Assembly: GCF_900099905.1 (NCBI RefSeq)
Contig: NZ_FNEE01000006.1
Coordinates: forward strand, 124,001-188,000
From: Mesorhizobium muleiense
Lineage (GTDB): Bacteria > Pseudomonadota > Alphaproteobacteria > Rhizobiales > Rhizobiaceae
DNA length: 64,000 nucleotides
Reading direction: 5' to 3'
Both the position numbers and the translations under genes were made by a program. The notes below the pieces were generated by a model. That model had not been told where the DNA came from. It saw only the letters and a program-made list of their open reading frames with translations, and did no database searches. Positions 48,904 to 58,872 of the stretch are shown here, piece by piece. How positions within the stretch are numbered: position 1 is the first letter of the stretch; every line of letters starts with the position of its first letter.

Positions 48904-50046
48904 TTGAACGAGATTCTTCACGCGGTTTTCAGCACGGAGGGCTTTGTCCTCGGCACGCTGGTGCCTTTCCTGTTCGTGCTGACCGTCGTCGTGTTCGTTC
49001 ACGAGATGGGCCATTATCTCGTCGGCCGCTGGTGCGGCATCGGCGTGAAGGTCTTTTCGATCGGCTTCGGCCCGGAACTCTTCGGCTTTAATGACAGCCA
49101 TGGCACGCGCTGGAAGCTCTGCGCCATTCCACTCGGCGGCTACGTCAAATTCGTCGGCGACATGAACGCCACCTCGAGCCAGCCCAGTTCGGAGGAGATC
49201 GAAACGCTGACGGCTGCCGAACGCAAGATCGCTTTTCACACGCAGCCGGTCTGGAAGCGCGCGGCAACTGTGGTGGCTGGCCCGCTGTTCAATTTTCTGC
49301 TGACGATCGCCGTCTTCGCGGTGCTGTTTTCCGCCTATGGCCGGCCCGTGCTGGAGCCAATGGTGGCTGAAGTCACTGCGGGCAGCCCAGCGGCCAGGGC
49401 CGGCATCCTGCCCGGAGACCGCTTCGTCAGCGTCGACGGCAGCAAGGTCCGGACCTTCGCCGACGTCCAGCGCCGGGTCTCGGGCCGCGGTGGCGACCCC
49501 ATCACCTTCGTCATGCTGCGCGACGGCAAGGAGATTACCGTTACGGCGACGCCCGAATTGATGGAGCAGCAAGACGGGCTGGGCAACAAGGTCAAGGTCG
49601 CGGTGATCGGCGTCGTCAACAACCAGGAATTCGGCCAGCCCAGGCTGATCACTTACAGCCCGGTCGGAGCGGTAGGGGCGGCGGTCGAGGAGACCGGATA
49701 CATCATTCAGCGCACCGGTCAGTTCCTGCAGCGTTTCGTTGTCGGTCGCGAAGACAAATGCCAGCTGGGCGGCCCAATCAAGATCGCAAAGATGTCGGGG
49801 CAGGCGGCAAAACTCGGCTTCGACTGGCTTGTGCAACTTGTCGCGCTGCTGTCGGTCGGGATCGGTATTCTGAACCTTTTGCCGATTCCTCCGCTCGACG
49901 GCGGCCATCTCCTGTTCTACGGCGTGGAGGCCGTCATTCGGCGACCGGTGTCGGAACGGATGATGGAGTTGGGCTACAGGGCTGGCCTGCTTCTCGTCTT
50001 GGGCTTCATGGGGTTCGTTTTCTGGAACGACCTGTTTGGATGCTGA
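48904..50046 (+). CDS. rseP: Site-2 intramembrane metalloprotease RseP
   Basis: RseP cleaves transmembrane anti-sigma factors and signal-peptide remnants within the inner membrane. The 380-residue protein has the zinc motif HEMGH (33-37) in the first membrane segment, one PDZ domain in the middle (~125-210) and the second active-site motif NLLPIPPLDGG near the C-terminus. The start is TTG 48904 with gagga six bases upstream. It sits before bamA, as in many Proteobacteria. Confidence 0.95.
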   Translation: MNEILHAVFSTEGFVLGTLVPFLFVLTVVVFVHEMGHYLVGRWCGIGVKVFSIGFGPELFGFNDSHGTRWKLCAIPLGGYVKFVGDMNATSSQPSSEEIETLTAAERKIAFHTQPVWKRAATVVAGPLFNFLLTIAVFAVLFSAYGRPVLEPMVAEVTAGSPAARAGILPGDRFVSVDGSKVRTFADVQRRVSGRGGDPITFVMLRDGKEITVTATPELMEQQDGLGNKVKVAVIGVVNNQEFGQPRLITYSPVGAVGAAVEETGYIIQRTGQFLQRFVVGREDKCQLGGPIKIAKMSGQAAKLGFDWLVQLVALLSVGIGILNLLPIPPLDGGHLLFYGVEAVIRRPVSERMMELGYRAGLLLVLGFMGFVFWNDLFGC

Positions 50047-50263
50047 AATCATGAAGAAATTTGGCTTCAGCACAGCCAATGTTGAGACGCCGTTTACCAT
50101 GCGTGGGGATATGCGTGACGCGAAAGCCACGCAATTGGGTTAAGTAAATACAAATTAACCAGGAGCCTTGCGTGTAGGGAAAATCCGGTTAATACGGTAG
50201 GGGAAATTACCGCACGTCCGGTTTTCTCGCCGTGGGGACTTCGAGAAAAGGTACAAAAGCCCG

Positions 50264-52636
50264 ATGAAGGCAGCATCCAAGTTTCTGAGCGCCGCGTCCG
50301 CGGTGGCCCTGTCCGCCGCCCTGGTCGTACCAGGTGCGCTCGCAGTGCAGTTCGTTGCCACATCGGCGGCCGAGGCCGCAGTTGTTTCAAGAGTTGAAGT
50401 CAGCGGCAATCAGCGTGTCGACGCCGAGACGATCCGCAACTACGTCACGATCAAGCCCGGCAGGCCGTTTTCCAGCGCCGATATCGACGAGGCGGTCAAG
50501 GCGCTGTTCGGCACCGGGCTGTTCTCGGACGTCCAGATCAACCAGGTCGGTTCGACGCTGGTCATCAAGGTTTCCGAATATCAGGTCGTGAACCAGGTGC
50601 TGTTCCAGGGCAACAAGAAGCTCAAGGACAACGCGCTGGCGGCCGCGGTCCAGTTGAAGCCGCGTGGAACATTCTCGCAGCAGGCGCTCGATGCCGATGT
50701 CGAGGCGGTCAAGGCCGCCTACAGGCGTATCGGCCGCGACGACGCCGCCGTGACCACCCAGATCATGGATCTCGGCGACAACCGCGTGAACGTGGTGTTC
50801 AACATCAACGAAGGCGGCCGCACGCAGATCGCCGCGATCAATTTCGTCGGCAACAGCGCCTATTCGAGCCGTCGCCTGTCCGATGTCATTTCGACCAAGC
50901 GCTCGACCATCCTTTCGTTCGTGCTGCGCGACGACGTCTATGACGAAGACAAGCTCAACGCTGACCAGGAGTTGCTGCGCCGTTTTTATTACAATCACGG
51001 CTATGCCGACTTCCAGGTGATTTCCGCGGTCGGCGAGCTCGACGAAACCACCAATAAATACACGGTAACCATCACCGTGCAGGAGGGCGAGCGCTACACC
51101 TTCGGCGACATCAGCGTCGAGAGCACGATTCCCGAGGTCGACGGCGCATCGCTGCAGTCGGTGGTCGAAACCCACAAGGGCGATGTCTACAACGCCGAGA
51201 ACGTCGAAGACACCATCATTGCATTGACCGAGAGGGTCGCCGGTTCCGGCTATCCCTTCGCCCAGGTGACGCCGCGCGGCGACCGCAATTTCGAGAACCA
51301 CACCATTTCAGTGGTCTATACGATCGACCAGGGCACCAAGGCCTATGTCGAGCGCATCGAGATTCGCGGCAACGACCGGACACGCGACTTTGTCATTCGC
51401 CGAGAATTCGACGTGAGTGAGGGTGATGCCTTCAACCAGGTTCTCATCCAGCGCGCGAAGAAACGGCTGGAAGCACTCGATTTTTTTGAGAAAGTCGAGG
51501 TTTCGACCGTGCCCGGTTCTGAGCCGGACCAGGTGGTGCTGGTGGTCGACGTGGTCGAGAAGTCGACCGGCGAGTTCTCCGTCGGCGCCGGCTATTCGAG
51601 CGGTGGCGACACCGAAGGCCCGACCGTCGAAGGATCGATCAGCGAACGCAACTTCCTCGGACGCGGCCAGTTCATCAAGCTCTCCGCGGGCGGCGGCAAG
51701 AATTCGCGCGACTACAGCTTCTCCTTCACCGAGCCCTATTTCCTCGGGCGGCGCATTGCCGCCGGTTTCGATGTCTTCAACCGGACCAGGGAACGCGACG
51801 ACTACAAGAGCGAGACGCTAGGCGCGACAGTGCGCTTCGGCCTGCCGATCACCGACGACATCTCGACGCAGCTGGCGTACAATATCTCTCAGGAGAAGTA
51901 CGAGCTCGACGAAGACTGCGAGACCAACGGCGACTACGACCCCCTCAAATGCAACATTTCTACGGCTATCCTGGACGGCATCGCGGAAAGCCCGTGGCTC
52001 AAGTCGTCGGTCAGTCTCGGCCTGGTCTACAACACCATCGACGACATGAAGAACCCGCATGAAGGCATCTTCGCCAATGTCACCACGGAATTCGCCGGCC
52101 TCGGTGGCGACGCCAAATTCGTCAAGGTGACAACGCGTGGCAGCGTCTACCAGACATTGTCCGAGCAGCTTGATCTGGTGGCGGTGATTTCCGGCGGGGC
52201 TGGTCATATCCAAGGCTACGGCGGCGATGGCGACCTGCGCATCTTCGATCATTTCCAGAGCAACGACCGCATGATCCGTGGCTTCGCTTACGGCGGTATC
52301 GGCCCGGTCGACAGTGACGACGCCGGCGACCATCTTGGTGGCACCACCTATTTCAATGCCTCGGCGGAAGCCCAGTTCCCAATGCCGGTCATTCCGGAAA
52401 GCTTCGGCCTGCGCGGCGCGGTGTTCGCCGACGCGGCGACGCTCTATGGCAGCAAGATCGATGCTTCACTGGTCGATCAGTCGACGGTCGACATGCAGTG
52501 GCGTGCCTCTGTCGGCGTCGGCCTGATGTGGGCGTCGCCCTTTGGTCCGATCCGCATCGACTATGCGATCCCGGTCCTCGAGGAGGACACCGACGACGTG
52601 CAGGAATTCAACTTCGGCATATCGTCCCGGTTCTGA
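50264..52636 (+). CDS. bamA: Outer membrane protein assembly factor BamA
   Basis: BamA inserts beta-barrel proteins in the outer membrane. The 790-residue precursor has a signal peptide ending near AEAA (residues ~38-41), five POTRA domains (starting VVSRVEVSGNQRVDAETI, to ~residue 440) and a C-terminal 16-strand barrel with the loop-6 VRGF-type motif (MIRGFAYGGIGP) and a terminal aromatic, FGISSRF. A gap of 217 bases before it allows a separate promoter. Confidence 0.97.
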   Translation: MKAASKFLSAASAVALSAALVVPGALAVQFVATSAAEAAVVSRVEVSGNQRVDAETIRNYVTIKPGRPFSSADIDEAVKALFGTGLFSDVQINQVGSTLVIKVSEYQVVNQVLFQGNKKLKDNALAAAVQLKPRGTFSQQALDADVEAVKAAYRRIGRDDAAVTTQIMDLGDNRVNVVFNINEGGRTQIAAINFVGNSAYSSRRLSDVISTKRSTILSFVLRDDVYDEDKLNADQELLRRFYYNHGYADFQVISAVGELDETTNKYTVTITVQEGERYTFGDISVESTIPEVDGASLQSVVETHKGDVYNAENVEDTIIALTERVAGSGYPFAQVTPRGDRNFENHTISVVYTIDQGTKAYVERIEIRGNDRTRDFVIRREFDVSEGDAFNQVLIQRAKKRLEALDFFEKVEVSTVPGSEPDQVVLVVDVVEKSTGEFSVGAGYSSGGDTEGPTVEGSISERNFLGRGQFIKLSAGGGKNSRDYSFSFTEPYFLGRRIAAGFDVFNRTRERDDYKSETLGATVRFGLPITDDISTQLAYNISQEKYELDEDCETNGDYDPLKCNISTAILDGIAESPWLKSSVSLGLVYNTIDDMKNPHEGIFANVTTEFAGLGGDAKFVKVTTRGSVYQTLSEQLDLVAVISGGAGHIQGYGGDGDLRIFDHFQSNDRMIRGFAYGGIGPVDSDDAGDHLGGTTYFNASAEAQFPMPVIPESFGLRGAVFADAATLYGSKIDASLVDQSTVDMQWRASVGVGLMWASPFGPIRIDYAIPVLEEDTDDVQEFNFGISSRF

Positions 52637-52652
52637 TCGGCGGGCAACGATA

Positions 52653-52677
52653 CTTCCGGGCCGTAGCGGTCCGGAAG
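52653..52677 (+). terminator. Stem-loop after bamA
   Basis: A 10-bp stem with one wobble, cttccgggcc (52653-52662) and ggtccggaag (52668-52677), has loop gtagc. It has no T-run; it may be an mRNA 3' stabiliser or partial terminator before lpxD. Confidence 0.5.
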
Positions 52678-52816
52678 AAAGTAATTCGACACTACGGCGC
52701 CGCGTGTCCTCCTGGACGCGCAAAGGACGCTGCAGGACTTTGATTTTGCGCATTATCCTTTCCGAAATTCGATTCCGATTTTCGGGGTCATGCGCTAGCT
52801 GGATATAGCTTCTGGA

Positions 52817-53875
52817 ATGACCGATCCGGTGTTCTTCGCGCCATCACGCCGGTATACGGCTGGCGAAGTCGCGAATCTGACCGGCTCGGTGCTTGTCGAT
52901 TCCGACCTCTCCGACAGATCGATCGAAGCATTGGCGCCGGCAAGCGAAGGCGGCGAGCACGCGCTTGTCTTTGTCGATGGCAGACGCAACTTCGCGCTGA
53001 TGCAATCGCTGCGAGCAGCGGCGGTTCTATGCCCCGCCGAATTTGCCGGCAAAGCGCCGGCGGGTATCGCGGTTCTGATCCATCCGCGCCCGCAACAGGC
53101 TTTCGCGATGGTCGGCCGCCTGCTTTTCCCGGCGGCTGCGACACCGGCGCCGATGACCGGCGAAACCGGTATCTCGCCGCATGCCCATATCGATCCATCG
53201 GCGCGCGTCGAGGCCGGCGCGATCGTCGAGGCCGGCGCGATCATCGGCCCTCGCGCTTCTATCGGCAGCGGAACCGTCATTGCTCCTCATGCCGTTATCG
53301 GTCCCTCCTGCCAGTTCGGCCGCGACGGCTATGTCGGCCCGGGCGCCAGCATCCAGTACGCGCTGATCGGCAACCGCGTCATCATTCATGGCGGCGCCCG
53401 CATCGGCCAGGACGGTTTTGGCTTCGTGGCCGGCGCCAAGGGCCCGGAGCGCGTGCCGCAAATCGGCCGGGTCGTCATCCAGGACGACGTCGAGATCGGC
53501 TCCAATACCACCGTCGATCGCGGCGCCATGTCCGACACGATTATCGGTCAAGGCACCAAGATCGACAATCTGGTCCAGATCGCTCATAACGTCCGCATCG
53601 GCCGCAATTGCATAATCGCCGGCCTTTCGGGTATTTCCGGTTCCGTAACGGTGGGCGACAACGTCACCATGGGTGGCGGTGTCGGTCTTGCGGATCACCT
53701 GACGGTAGGGACAGGGGCCAAGCTTGCTGCAAGAAGCGGGTTCATGAGCAACGTCCCCGCAGGCGAGATTTGGGGAGGGTACCCGGCGCAGCCGATGGCG
53801 GAAGCCATGCGGGAGATCGCGGCTCTGCGAAGACTGGCCAGGGCGCGCAAATCGGGCGACGGAGGGAAGAGCTGA
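52817..53875 (+). CDS. lpxD: UDP-3-O-(3-hydroxyacyl)glucosamine N-acyltransferase LpxD
   Basis: LpxD adds the N-linked hydroxyacyl chain in lipid A synthesis. The 352-residue protein has an N-terminal uridine-binding domain (~1-110), a left-handed beta-helix of hexapeptide repeats (~115-310) with the catalytic His in QIAHNVRIG, and a C-terminal helical segment. It ends one base before the fabZ start. Confidence 0.96.
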   Translation: MTDPVFFAPSRRYTAGEVANLTGSVLVDSDLSDRSIEALAPASEGGEHALVFVDGRRNFALMQSLRAAAVLCPAEFAGKAPAGIAVLIHPRPQQAFAMVGRLLFPAAATPAPMTGETGISPHAHIDPSARVEAGAIVEAGAIIGPRASIGSGTVIAPHAVIGPSCQFGRDGYVGPGASIQYALIGNRVIIHGGARIGQDGFGFVAGAKGPERVPQIGRVVIQDDVEIGSNTTVDRGAMSDTIIGQGTKIDNLVQIAHNVRIGRNCIIAGLSGISGSVTVGDNVTMGGGVGLADHLTVGTGAKLAARSGFMSNVPAGEIWGGYPAQPMAEAMREIAALRRLARARKSGDGGKS

Positions 53876-53876
53876 G

Positions 53877-54335
53877 ATGGTTGCGGCGACAACGCTCGAG
53901 GCGGTCGACATATTGGGGCTGATGAAGCTCCTGCCGCATCGCTATCCGTTCCTGATGATCGACCGCATCATCGATATCGATGGCGACGAGTCCGCCACCG
54001 GCATCAAGAACGTGACCATAAACGAGCCGCATTTCCAAGGTCATTTCCCGGATCAGCCGGTCATGCCCGGCGTGTTGATCGTCGAGGCGATGGCGCAGAC
54101 GGCCGGCGCCATCTGCATCCGCAGCCTAGGCACCGAAAAACCGTCGCTGGTCTATTTCCTGACCATCGACAACGCCAAATTCCGTAAACCGGTCGTTCCC
54201 GGCGACCAGTTGAAGATCCATGTGAAGAAAATCAAGAAACGCGGCAACCTTCTCAAATTCGCCTGCGAGGCTCTCGTCGACGGCGTCAAGGCCGCGGAAG
54301 CCGAGATCTCGGCGATGATGGTCGCGAGCGACTGA
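53877..54335 (+). CDS. fabZ: 3-hydroxyacyl-[acyl-carrier-protein] dehydratase FabZ
   Basis: FabZ dehydrates 3-hydroxyacyl-ACP in fatty acid synthesis and competes with LpxA and LpxD for substrate. The 152-residue hot-dog protein has [34 protein letters not shown] (catalytic His and Glu) and [11 protein letters not shown]. It lies between lpxD and lpxA as usual. Confidence 0.97.
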   Translation: MVAATTLEAVDILGLMKLLPHRYPFLMIDRIIDIDGDESATGIKNVTINEPHFQGHFPDQPVMPGVLIVEAMAQTAGAICIRSLGTEKPSLVYFLTIDNAKFRKPVVPGDQLKIHVKKIKKRGNLLKFACEALVDGVKAAEAEISAMMVASD

Positions 54336-54342
54336 CGATCGA

Positions 54343-55182
54343 ATGCTTATGAAAATCCAGACAGTCATCCATCCATCGTCGGTCATCGAGGCCGGCGCAA
54401 AAATCGGCGAAGGCGTCCGCATCGGGCCATTCTGCCACATCAGCGCCGACGCGGTGCTCGGCGACCGCGTCGAACTGGTCAGCCACGTCTCGGTGATGGG
54501 CGCGACCACCATCGGTGCGTCGACCAAGGTGTATCCGATGGCGATACTGGGCGCGCCGCCGCAGAACAACAAGCACAAGGGCGGCCGCACCACGCTGGTC
54601 GTCGGTGAGAACTGCACGATCCGCGAAGGGGTGACCATGCACGTCGGCACCGATTCCAGCCGCGGCGAGACGACGATCGGTGACAACGGCAACTTCCTTG
54701 CCTACGCCCACATCGCCCATGATTGCATCGTCGGCAAGAACGCCACCTTCGCCAATCAGGCGACGTTGGGCGGCCATTGCGAGATCGGCGACAACGTCTA
54801 TATCGGTGGTCTCAGCGCCGTTCATCAGTTTGTCCGCGTCGGCGACAACGCCTTTCTCGGCGGTTGCTCGGCATTCGTCGGCGATGTCATTCCCTACGCC
54901 ATCGCCGTCGGCAATCGCGCCAGCCTTCGCGGCCTCAACATCATCGGCCTGAAGCGCGCCGGCCTGCCGCGCTCCGAGATCCACACGCTGCGCAAGGCCT
55001 ACAAGACGATCTTCGATCGCTCCCGAACCGTCGGCGAAAACATCGAGTTCGCCAAGGCGGAATTCGCCTCGTCACCGACCGCCATGAAGATCATCGATTT
55101 CATCGCCAGTCGCGGTAAGCGGCACTATGCCGTCCCGTCGCTCAAGGCTGGCGGCGGCGACGATGCCGATGACGAAGATTGA
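54343..55182 (+). CDS. lpxA: Acyl-ACP--UDP-N-acetylglucosamine O-acyltransferase LpxA
   Basis: LpxA catalyses the first step of lipid A synthesis. The 279-residue protein has beta-helix hexapeptide repeats (~5-190), the catalytic His in YAHIAHDC and the C-terminal helical domain NIIGLKRAGL. ATG 54343 or the ATG two codons later (MKIQTVIHPSS) starts it. It overlaps lpxI by about 20 bases. Confidence 0.97.
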   Translation: MLMKIQTVIHPSSVIEAGAKIGEGVRIGPFCHISADAVLGDRVELVSHVSVMGATTIGASTKVYPMAILGAPPQNNKHKGGRTTLVVGENCTIREGVTMHVGTDSSRGETTIGDNGNFLAYAHIAHDCIVGKNATFANQATLGGHCEIGDNVYIGGLSAVHQFVRVGDNAFLGGCSAFVGDVIPYAIAVGNRASLRGLNIIGLKRAGLPRSEIHTLRKAYKTIFDRSRTVGENIEFAKAEFASSPTAMKIIDFIASRGKRHYAVPSLKAGGGDDADDED

Positions 55183-56071
55183 GGGCACCCGGACGGGCCT
55201 TGATCTCGCGCCAGACGCCAGGGTCGGCATCATCGCCGGCGGCGGCAGTTTGCCGGTCGAAGTCGCCAAGGCGCTTGCTGGGCAAGGCAAGTCTCCCTTC
55301 GTGGTAATAGTGGCGGGCGAGGTCGACCGCATAGCCGACTTCGACGCCTATGAGCAGGCGACGTTGAGGCTGGAGGATGTCGGCTCACTGCTGCCGACGC
55401 TCAAAAATAGTCATGTTACCCATTTGGTGACAGCGGGCCATATCACACGCCGCCCCAGGCTGAGCGCCATGCGCCTCAATCTCGGCCTGCTCGCCTGGGT
55501 GCCCAGCCTTCTTGTCGGTGTAACCCAAGGCGACGACACCGTGCTGAAACTGTTCGTGCGAAGGGTCGAGCGCAGCGGCATCAAGGTGGTCGGCGCCCAT
55601 GAGATCGTGCCGGAACTGGTCGCCGCCGAAGGCGCGCTGACCAAGGCAGCGCCGCGGAAATCCGACTGGCGCGACATCAAAGCGGCCCACGCAGCGGCAA
55701 TGGCCATCGGCGCGCTGGATATCGGCCAGGCGGCTGTTGCGATCGGCGGCCGCGCCATCGCGCTGGAAGGCATCGAGGGCACCGACGGATTGCTCGATCG
55801 AACACGGCGGTTGCGCGGCCATGGCAGGCTGGCCGGCAGAACGCGCGGCGTCCTGGTCAAATGCGCCAAGCCTGGCCAGGAGTTGCGCGCCGATCTGCCC
55901 TCCATCGGCCCGCAGACGATCGAGGCGGCGCATGCCGCCGGACTTGCCGGCATTGCCGTCGAAGCCGGCCGCTCGCTGGTTCTCGAAGGCCCGACAGTCG
56001 TCGCTCGCGCCAACGCGCTCGGCCTGTTCGTGATCGGCCTGCCTGCTGCGGAGCCGGTGCATGGCGACTGA
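55163..56071 (+). CDS. lpxI: UDP-2,3-diacylglucosamine pyrophosphatase LpxI
   Basis: LpxI (formerly DUF1009) hydrolyses UDP-2,3-diacylglucosamine to lipid X, replacing LpxH in Alphaproteobacteria. The ~302-residue protein has the N-terminal GIIAGGGSLPVEVAKAL, the HITRRPRLSAM segment and the catalytic C-terminal domain with GIEGTDGLLDRT and LPSIGPQTIEAA. I place the start at ATG 55163, overlapping lpxA; ATG 55169 is equally possible. It overlaps lpxB by 11 bases. Confidence 0.94.
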   Translation: MPMTKIEGTRTGLDLAPDARVGIIAGGGSLPVEVAKALAGQGKSPFVVIVAGEVDRIADFDAYEQATLRLEDVGSLLPTLKNSHVTHLVTAGHITRRPRLSAMRLNLGLLAWVPSLLVGVTQGDDTVLKLFVRRVERSGIKVVGAHEIVPELVAAEGALTKAAPRKSDWRDIKAAHAAAMAIGALDIGQAAVAIGGRAIALEGIEGTDGLLDRTRRLRGHGRLAGRTRGVLVKCAKPGQELRADLPSIGPQTIEAAHAAGLAGIAVEAGRSLVLEGPTVVARANALGLFVIGLPAAEPVHGD

Positions 56072-57227
56072 GCGACCGCTGAAGATCGCCATCGTCGCCG
56101 GCGAGGAATCCGGCGATCTGCTTGGCGCCGACATCGTAGAGGCGCTCAAGCGCGTGACCGGCCGCGAGGTCCGGCTCGTCGGCATCGGCGGCCGGCATTT
56201 GCAGGCGCTCGGCCTCACGCCGCTGTTCGACGGCGGCGAGATCGCGCTGATGGGATTGAGCGCCATCCTGCGCGATCTGCCGCGCCTGATGCGACGGATC
56301 AGCCAGACAGCCGCTGCGGTCGCCAATGAAAAGCCCGACTGCCTCATCACCATCGACAGCCCGGATTTTTCGCTGCGCGTGGCGAAAAAGGTGCGTGCCG
56401 CCGATCCGGCAATCCCGATCGTCCACTATGTCTGCCCGAGCGTCTGGGCATGGCGGCCGGGCAGGGCGGTGGCGATGAAACCGTATGTCGACCACATCCT
56501 CTGCATCCTGCCTTTCGAAGTGAGGGAACTCGCCCGCCTCGGCGGTCCGACCGGCACCTATGTCGGCCATCGCCTTACCCACGATCCGGGCGTGCTCGGC
56601 GCCGCCAAGGCGCAAAGCCTGCCGCGCGACCTGTCCGACGATCGTGTGAAGACACTGCTTGTGCTTCCCGGCTCGCGTCGCGGCGAGGTGCGACGGCTGG
56701 CCGGCCCGTTCGGCAAGACGATCTCGATCCTGCGTGCGCGCGGACACCGCTTGCGCCTGCTGTTGCCGACGGTGCCGCATGTCACCGACCTGGTCAGGGC
56801 TTCGGTGGCAAGCTGGGACGAGAAGCCGGAGATCATCCTTGATTCCGAGCGCAAATGGCAGGCCTTCGGCAAGGCCGATGCAGCGCTGATCGCATCGGGA
56901 ACGGTGTCGCTGGAACTGGCGCTGTCGGGTGTGCCGATGATCTCCTGCTACCGGCTCGATCCGGTCATGCGGATGGCCCAACGCCTGGTCACCGTATGGA
57001 GCGCCTCCTTGCCCAATCTCATCGCCGACCGCCCGATCGTGCCGGAAAGCTACAACGAATATGTGCGACCGCACTATCTGGCGCGGCAGTTGGAGGCGCT
57101 GTTTTCCGACACCGCCTATCGCGCATGGCAGAAGGACGGTTTTGCCGAAGTGGCCAGACGCATGGCCGTCGACAGACCGTCTGGCGACATCGCTGCGGGG
57201 GTCGTGATGAGGTGTATCAAGCGGTGA
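56061..57227 (+). CDS. lpxB: Lipid-A-disaccharide synthase LpxB
   Basis: LpxB joins lipid X to UDP-diacylglucosamine to make the lipid A disaccharide. The 388-residue GT19 protein has IVAGEESGDLLGADIV, YVCPSVWAWRPGRA and LPGSRRGEVRRL. Its stop codon (57225-57227) lies inside the first unit of a degenerate 7-bp repeat that continues downstream. Confidence 0.96.
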   Translation: MATERPLKIAIVAGEESGDLLGADIVEALKRVTGREVRLVGIGGRHLQALGLTPLFDGGEIALMGLSAILRDLPRLMRRISQTAAAVANEKPDCLITIDSPDFSLRVAKKVRAADPAIPIVHYVCPSVWAWRPGRAVAMKPYVDHILCILPFEVRELARLGGPTGTYVGHRLTHDPGVLGAAKAQSLPRDLSDDRVKTLLVLPGSRRGEVRRLAGPFGKTISILRARGHRLRLLLPTVPHVTDLVRASVASWDEKPEIILDSERKWQAFGKADAALIASGTVSLELALSGVPMISCYRLDPVMRMAQRLVTVWSASLPNLIADRPIVPESYNEYVRPHYLARQLEALFSDTAYRAWQKDGFAEVARRMAVDRPSGDIAAGVVMRCIKR

Positions 57228-57271
57228 ATGGTGAAGTGGTGAATAGTGAATGGTGAATGGTGAATGGTCAA
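57223..57271. repeat. Degenerate heptamer array (ggtgaat/tggtgaa), left arm
   Basis: Seven consecutive 7-base units (ggtgaat, ggtgaag, tggtgaa, tagtgaa, tggtgaa, tggtgaa, tggtcaa) start in the last codons of lpxB, so the TGA stop is part of unit 1. They are the approximate reverse complement of the ttcacta array at 57308-57368. Confidence 0.9.
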
Positions 57272-57307
57272 AATCGTGCTTGACCACAGGCCACAAAGAG
57301 ACCCTGC

Positions 57308-57368
57308 TTCACTATTCACTATTCACTATTCACTATTCACTATTCACTATTCACTATTCACTATTCAC
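57308..57368. repeat. Perfect heptamer array (ttcacta), right arm
   Basis: Eight exact copies of ttcacta plus a partial ttcac run from 57308 to 57368. The stop codon of the leftward gltA gene (57365-57367) is part of the last unit. With the left arm it can form a long hairpin between lpxB and gltA. Confidence 0.95.
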
Positions 57369-58693
57369 CGTTTAGCAATCGGCACGTAGTCGCGTTCCGG
57401 CGCACCTGTATAGAGCTGGCGCGGGCGGCCTATCTTCTGGTGCGGATCCTCGATCATCTCCTTCCACTGCGCGATCCAGCCGACGGTGCGGGCGACCGCG
57501 AACAGCACGGTGAACATGGTGGTGGGGAAGCCCAGCGCCTTCAGCGTGATGCCGGAGTAGAAATCGACGTTCGGATAAAGCTTCTTCTCGATGAAATAGG
57601 AATCGGTCAGAGCGATCCTTTCCAGTTCCATGGCGATGTCGAGCAGCGGATCGTCCTTGATGCCGAGTTCGCCCAAAACCTCATGTGCGGTCTTCTGCAT
57701 GATCTTGGCGCGCGGATCGTAGTTTTTGTAGACGCGATGGCCAAAGCCCATCAATCGGAACGGATCGTTCTTATCCTTGGCGCGGGCGATAAATTCCGGG
57801 ATGTGGTCGACTTGGCCGATCTCGCCCAGCATGTTCAAGGCTGCCTCGTTGGCGCCGCCATGGGCCGGTCCCCACAGGCAGGCGATGCCGGCGGCGATGC
57901 AGGCGAACGGATTGGCGCCGGACGAGCCGGCGAGGCGAACGGTCGAGGTCGAGGCGTTCTGCTCGTGATCGGCGTGCAGGATGAAGATGCGCTCCATCGC
58001 ACGGGCCAGCACCGGGTTGATCTTGTATTCCTCGCACGGCACGGCAAAGCACATATGCAGGAAGTTGGCCGCGAAATTCAGCTCGTTCTTCGGGTAAATG
58101 AAGGGCTGGCCGATGTGGTATTTGTAAGCCATCGCCGCGATCGTCGGCATCTTGGCGATCAGCCGCATCGATGCGACCATGCGCTGGTAGGGGTCCGAGA
58201 TGTCGGTGGAATCGTGATAGAAAGCTGACAGCGCACCGACCACGCCACACATCACCGCCATCGGGTGGGCGTCGCGGCGAAAGCCGGTGAAGAAGCGCGA
58301 CATCTGCTCGTGCACCATGGTGTGGCGCGTCACCCGGTAGTCGAAATCGTCCTTCTGCGCCTTAGTCGGCAGTTCGCCGTAGAGCAGGAGATAACAGACT
58401 TCGAGGAAGTCGCCGTGCTCGGCCAACTGGTCGATCGGATAACCGCGATGCAAAAGGATGCCGGCATCGCCATCGATGAAGGTGATTTCCGACTCGCAAC
58501 TTGCCGTCGAGGTGAAGCCGGGATCGTAGGTGAAGGCCCCGGTGGTGCTGTAAAGCGCGCCGATATCGATGACGTCAGGTCCGACCGAGCCGCTTCGCAC
58601 CTTGAGTTCGTGGGTTTTGCCGCCGAATTCAAGTTTCGCGGTCGACGCGTGGGTTTTGCCGCCAAATTCCATTTTTGTCGCAGCTTCGGACAT
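57365..58693 (-). CDS. gltA: Citrate synthase GltA
   Basis: GltA condenses acetyl-CoA and oxaloacetate, the entry step of the TCA cycle. The 442-residue type II enzyme has the catalytic His residues in [12 protein letters not shown] and [13 protein letters not shown]. An N-terminal ~13-residue motif is duplicated: MEFGGKTH (8-15) and LEFGGKTH (21-28). The gene ends in the heptamer array shared with lpxB. gltX lies upstream in the same direction. Confidence 0.97.
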   Translation of the reverse strand: MSEAATKMEFGGKTHASTAKLEFGGKTHELKVRSGSVGPDVIDIGALYSTTGAFTYDPGFTSTASCESEITFIDGDAGILLHRGYPIDQLAEHGDFLEVCYLLLYGELPTKAQKDDFDYRVTRHTMVHEQMSRFFTGFRRDAHPMAVMCGVVGALSAFYHDSTDISDPYQRMVASMRLIAKMPTIAAMAYKYHIGQPFIYPKNELNFAANFLHMCFAVPCEEYKINPVLARAMERIFILHADHEQNASTSTVRLAGSSGANPFACIAAGIACLWGPAHGGANEAALNMLGEIGQVDHIPEFIARAKDKNDPFRLMGFGHRVYKNYDPRAKIMQKTAHEVLGELGIKDDPLLDIAMELERIALTDSYFIEKKLYPNVDFYSGITLKALGFPTTMFTVLFAVARTVGWIAQWKEMIEDPHQKIGRPRQLYTGAPERDYVPIAKR

Positions 58694-58872
58694 TGCAAAC
58701 TCCTTTTTGTTTTCTCATGTCGGCAAAGGCAAAATTTCTGCAACGCAACACGTCGAAAGTATCGGAGTTCGCGCGTTTGCGCCCGCAATTGGATGCGTGC
58801 CAAATTGGGCCAAGACCTAATGTTGCACTGCGAAACCCACCTTTCAATGCCAATCTTCTTGGGCCAGTTTTG

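Noticed and set aside
50140..50162. Possible CtrA site upstream of bamA (ttaagtaaatacaaattaac)
   Set aside because: The half-sites are 11 rather than 7 bases apart; an AT-rich promoter region explains it as well.
57223..57368. Possible CRISPR array
   Set aside because: Units are 7 bases long, directly adjacent and without spacers; no cas genes are present in the window.
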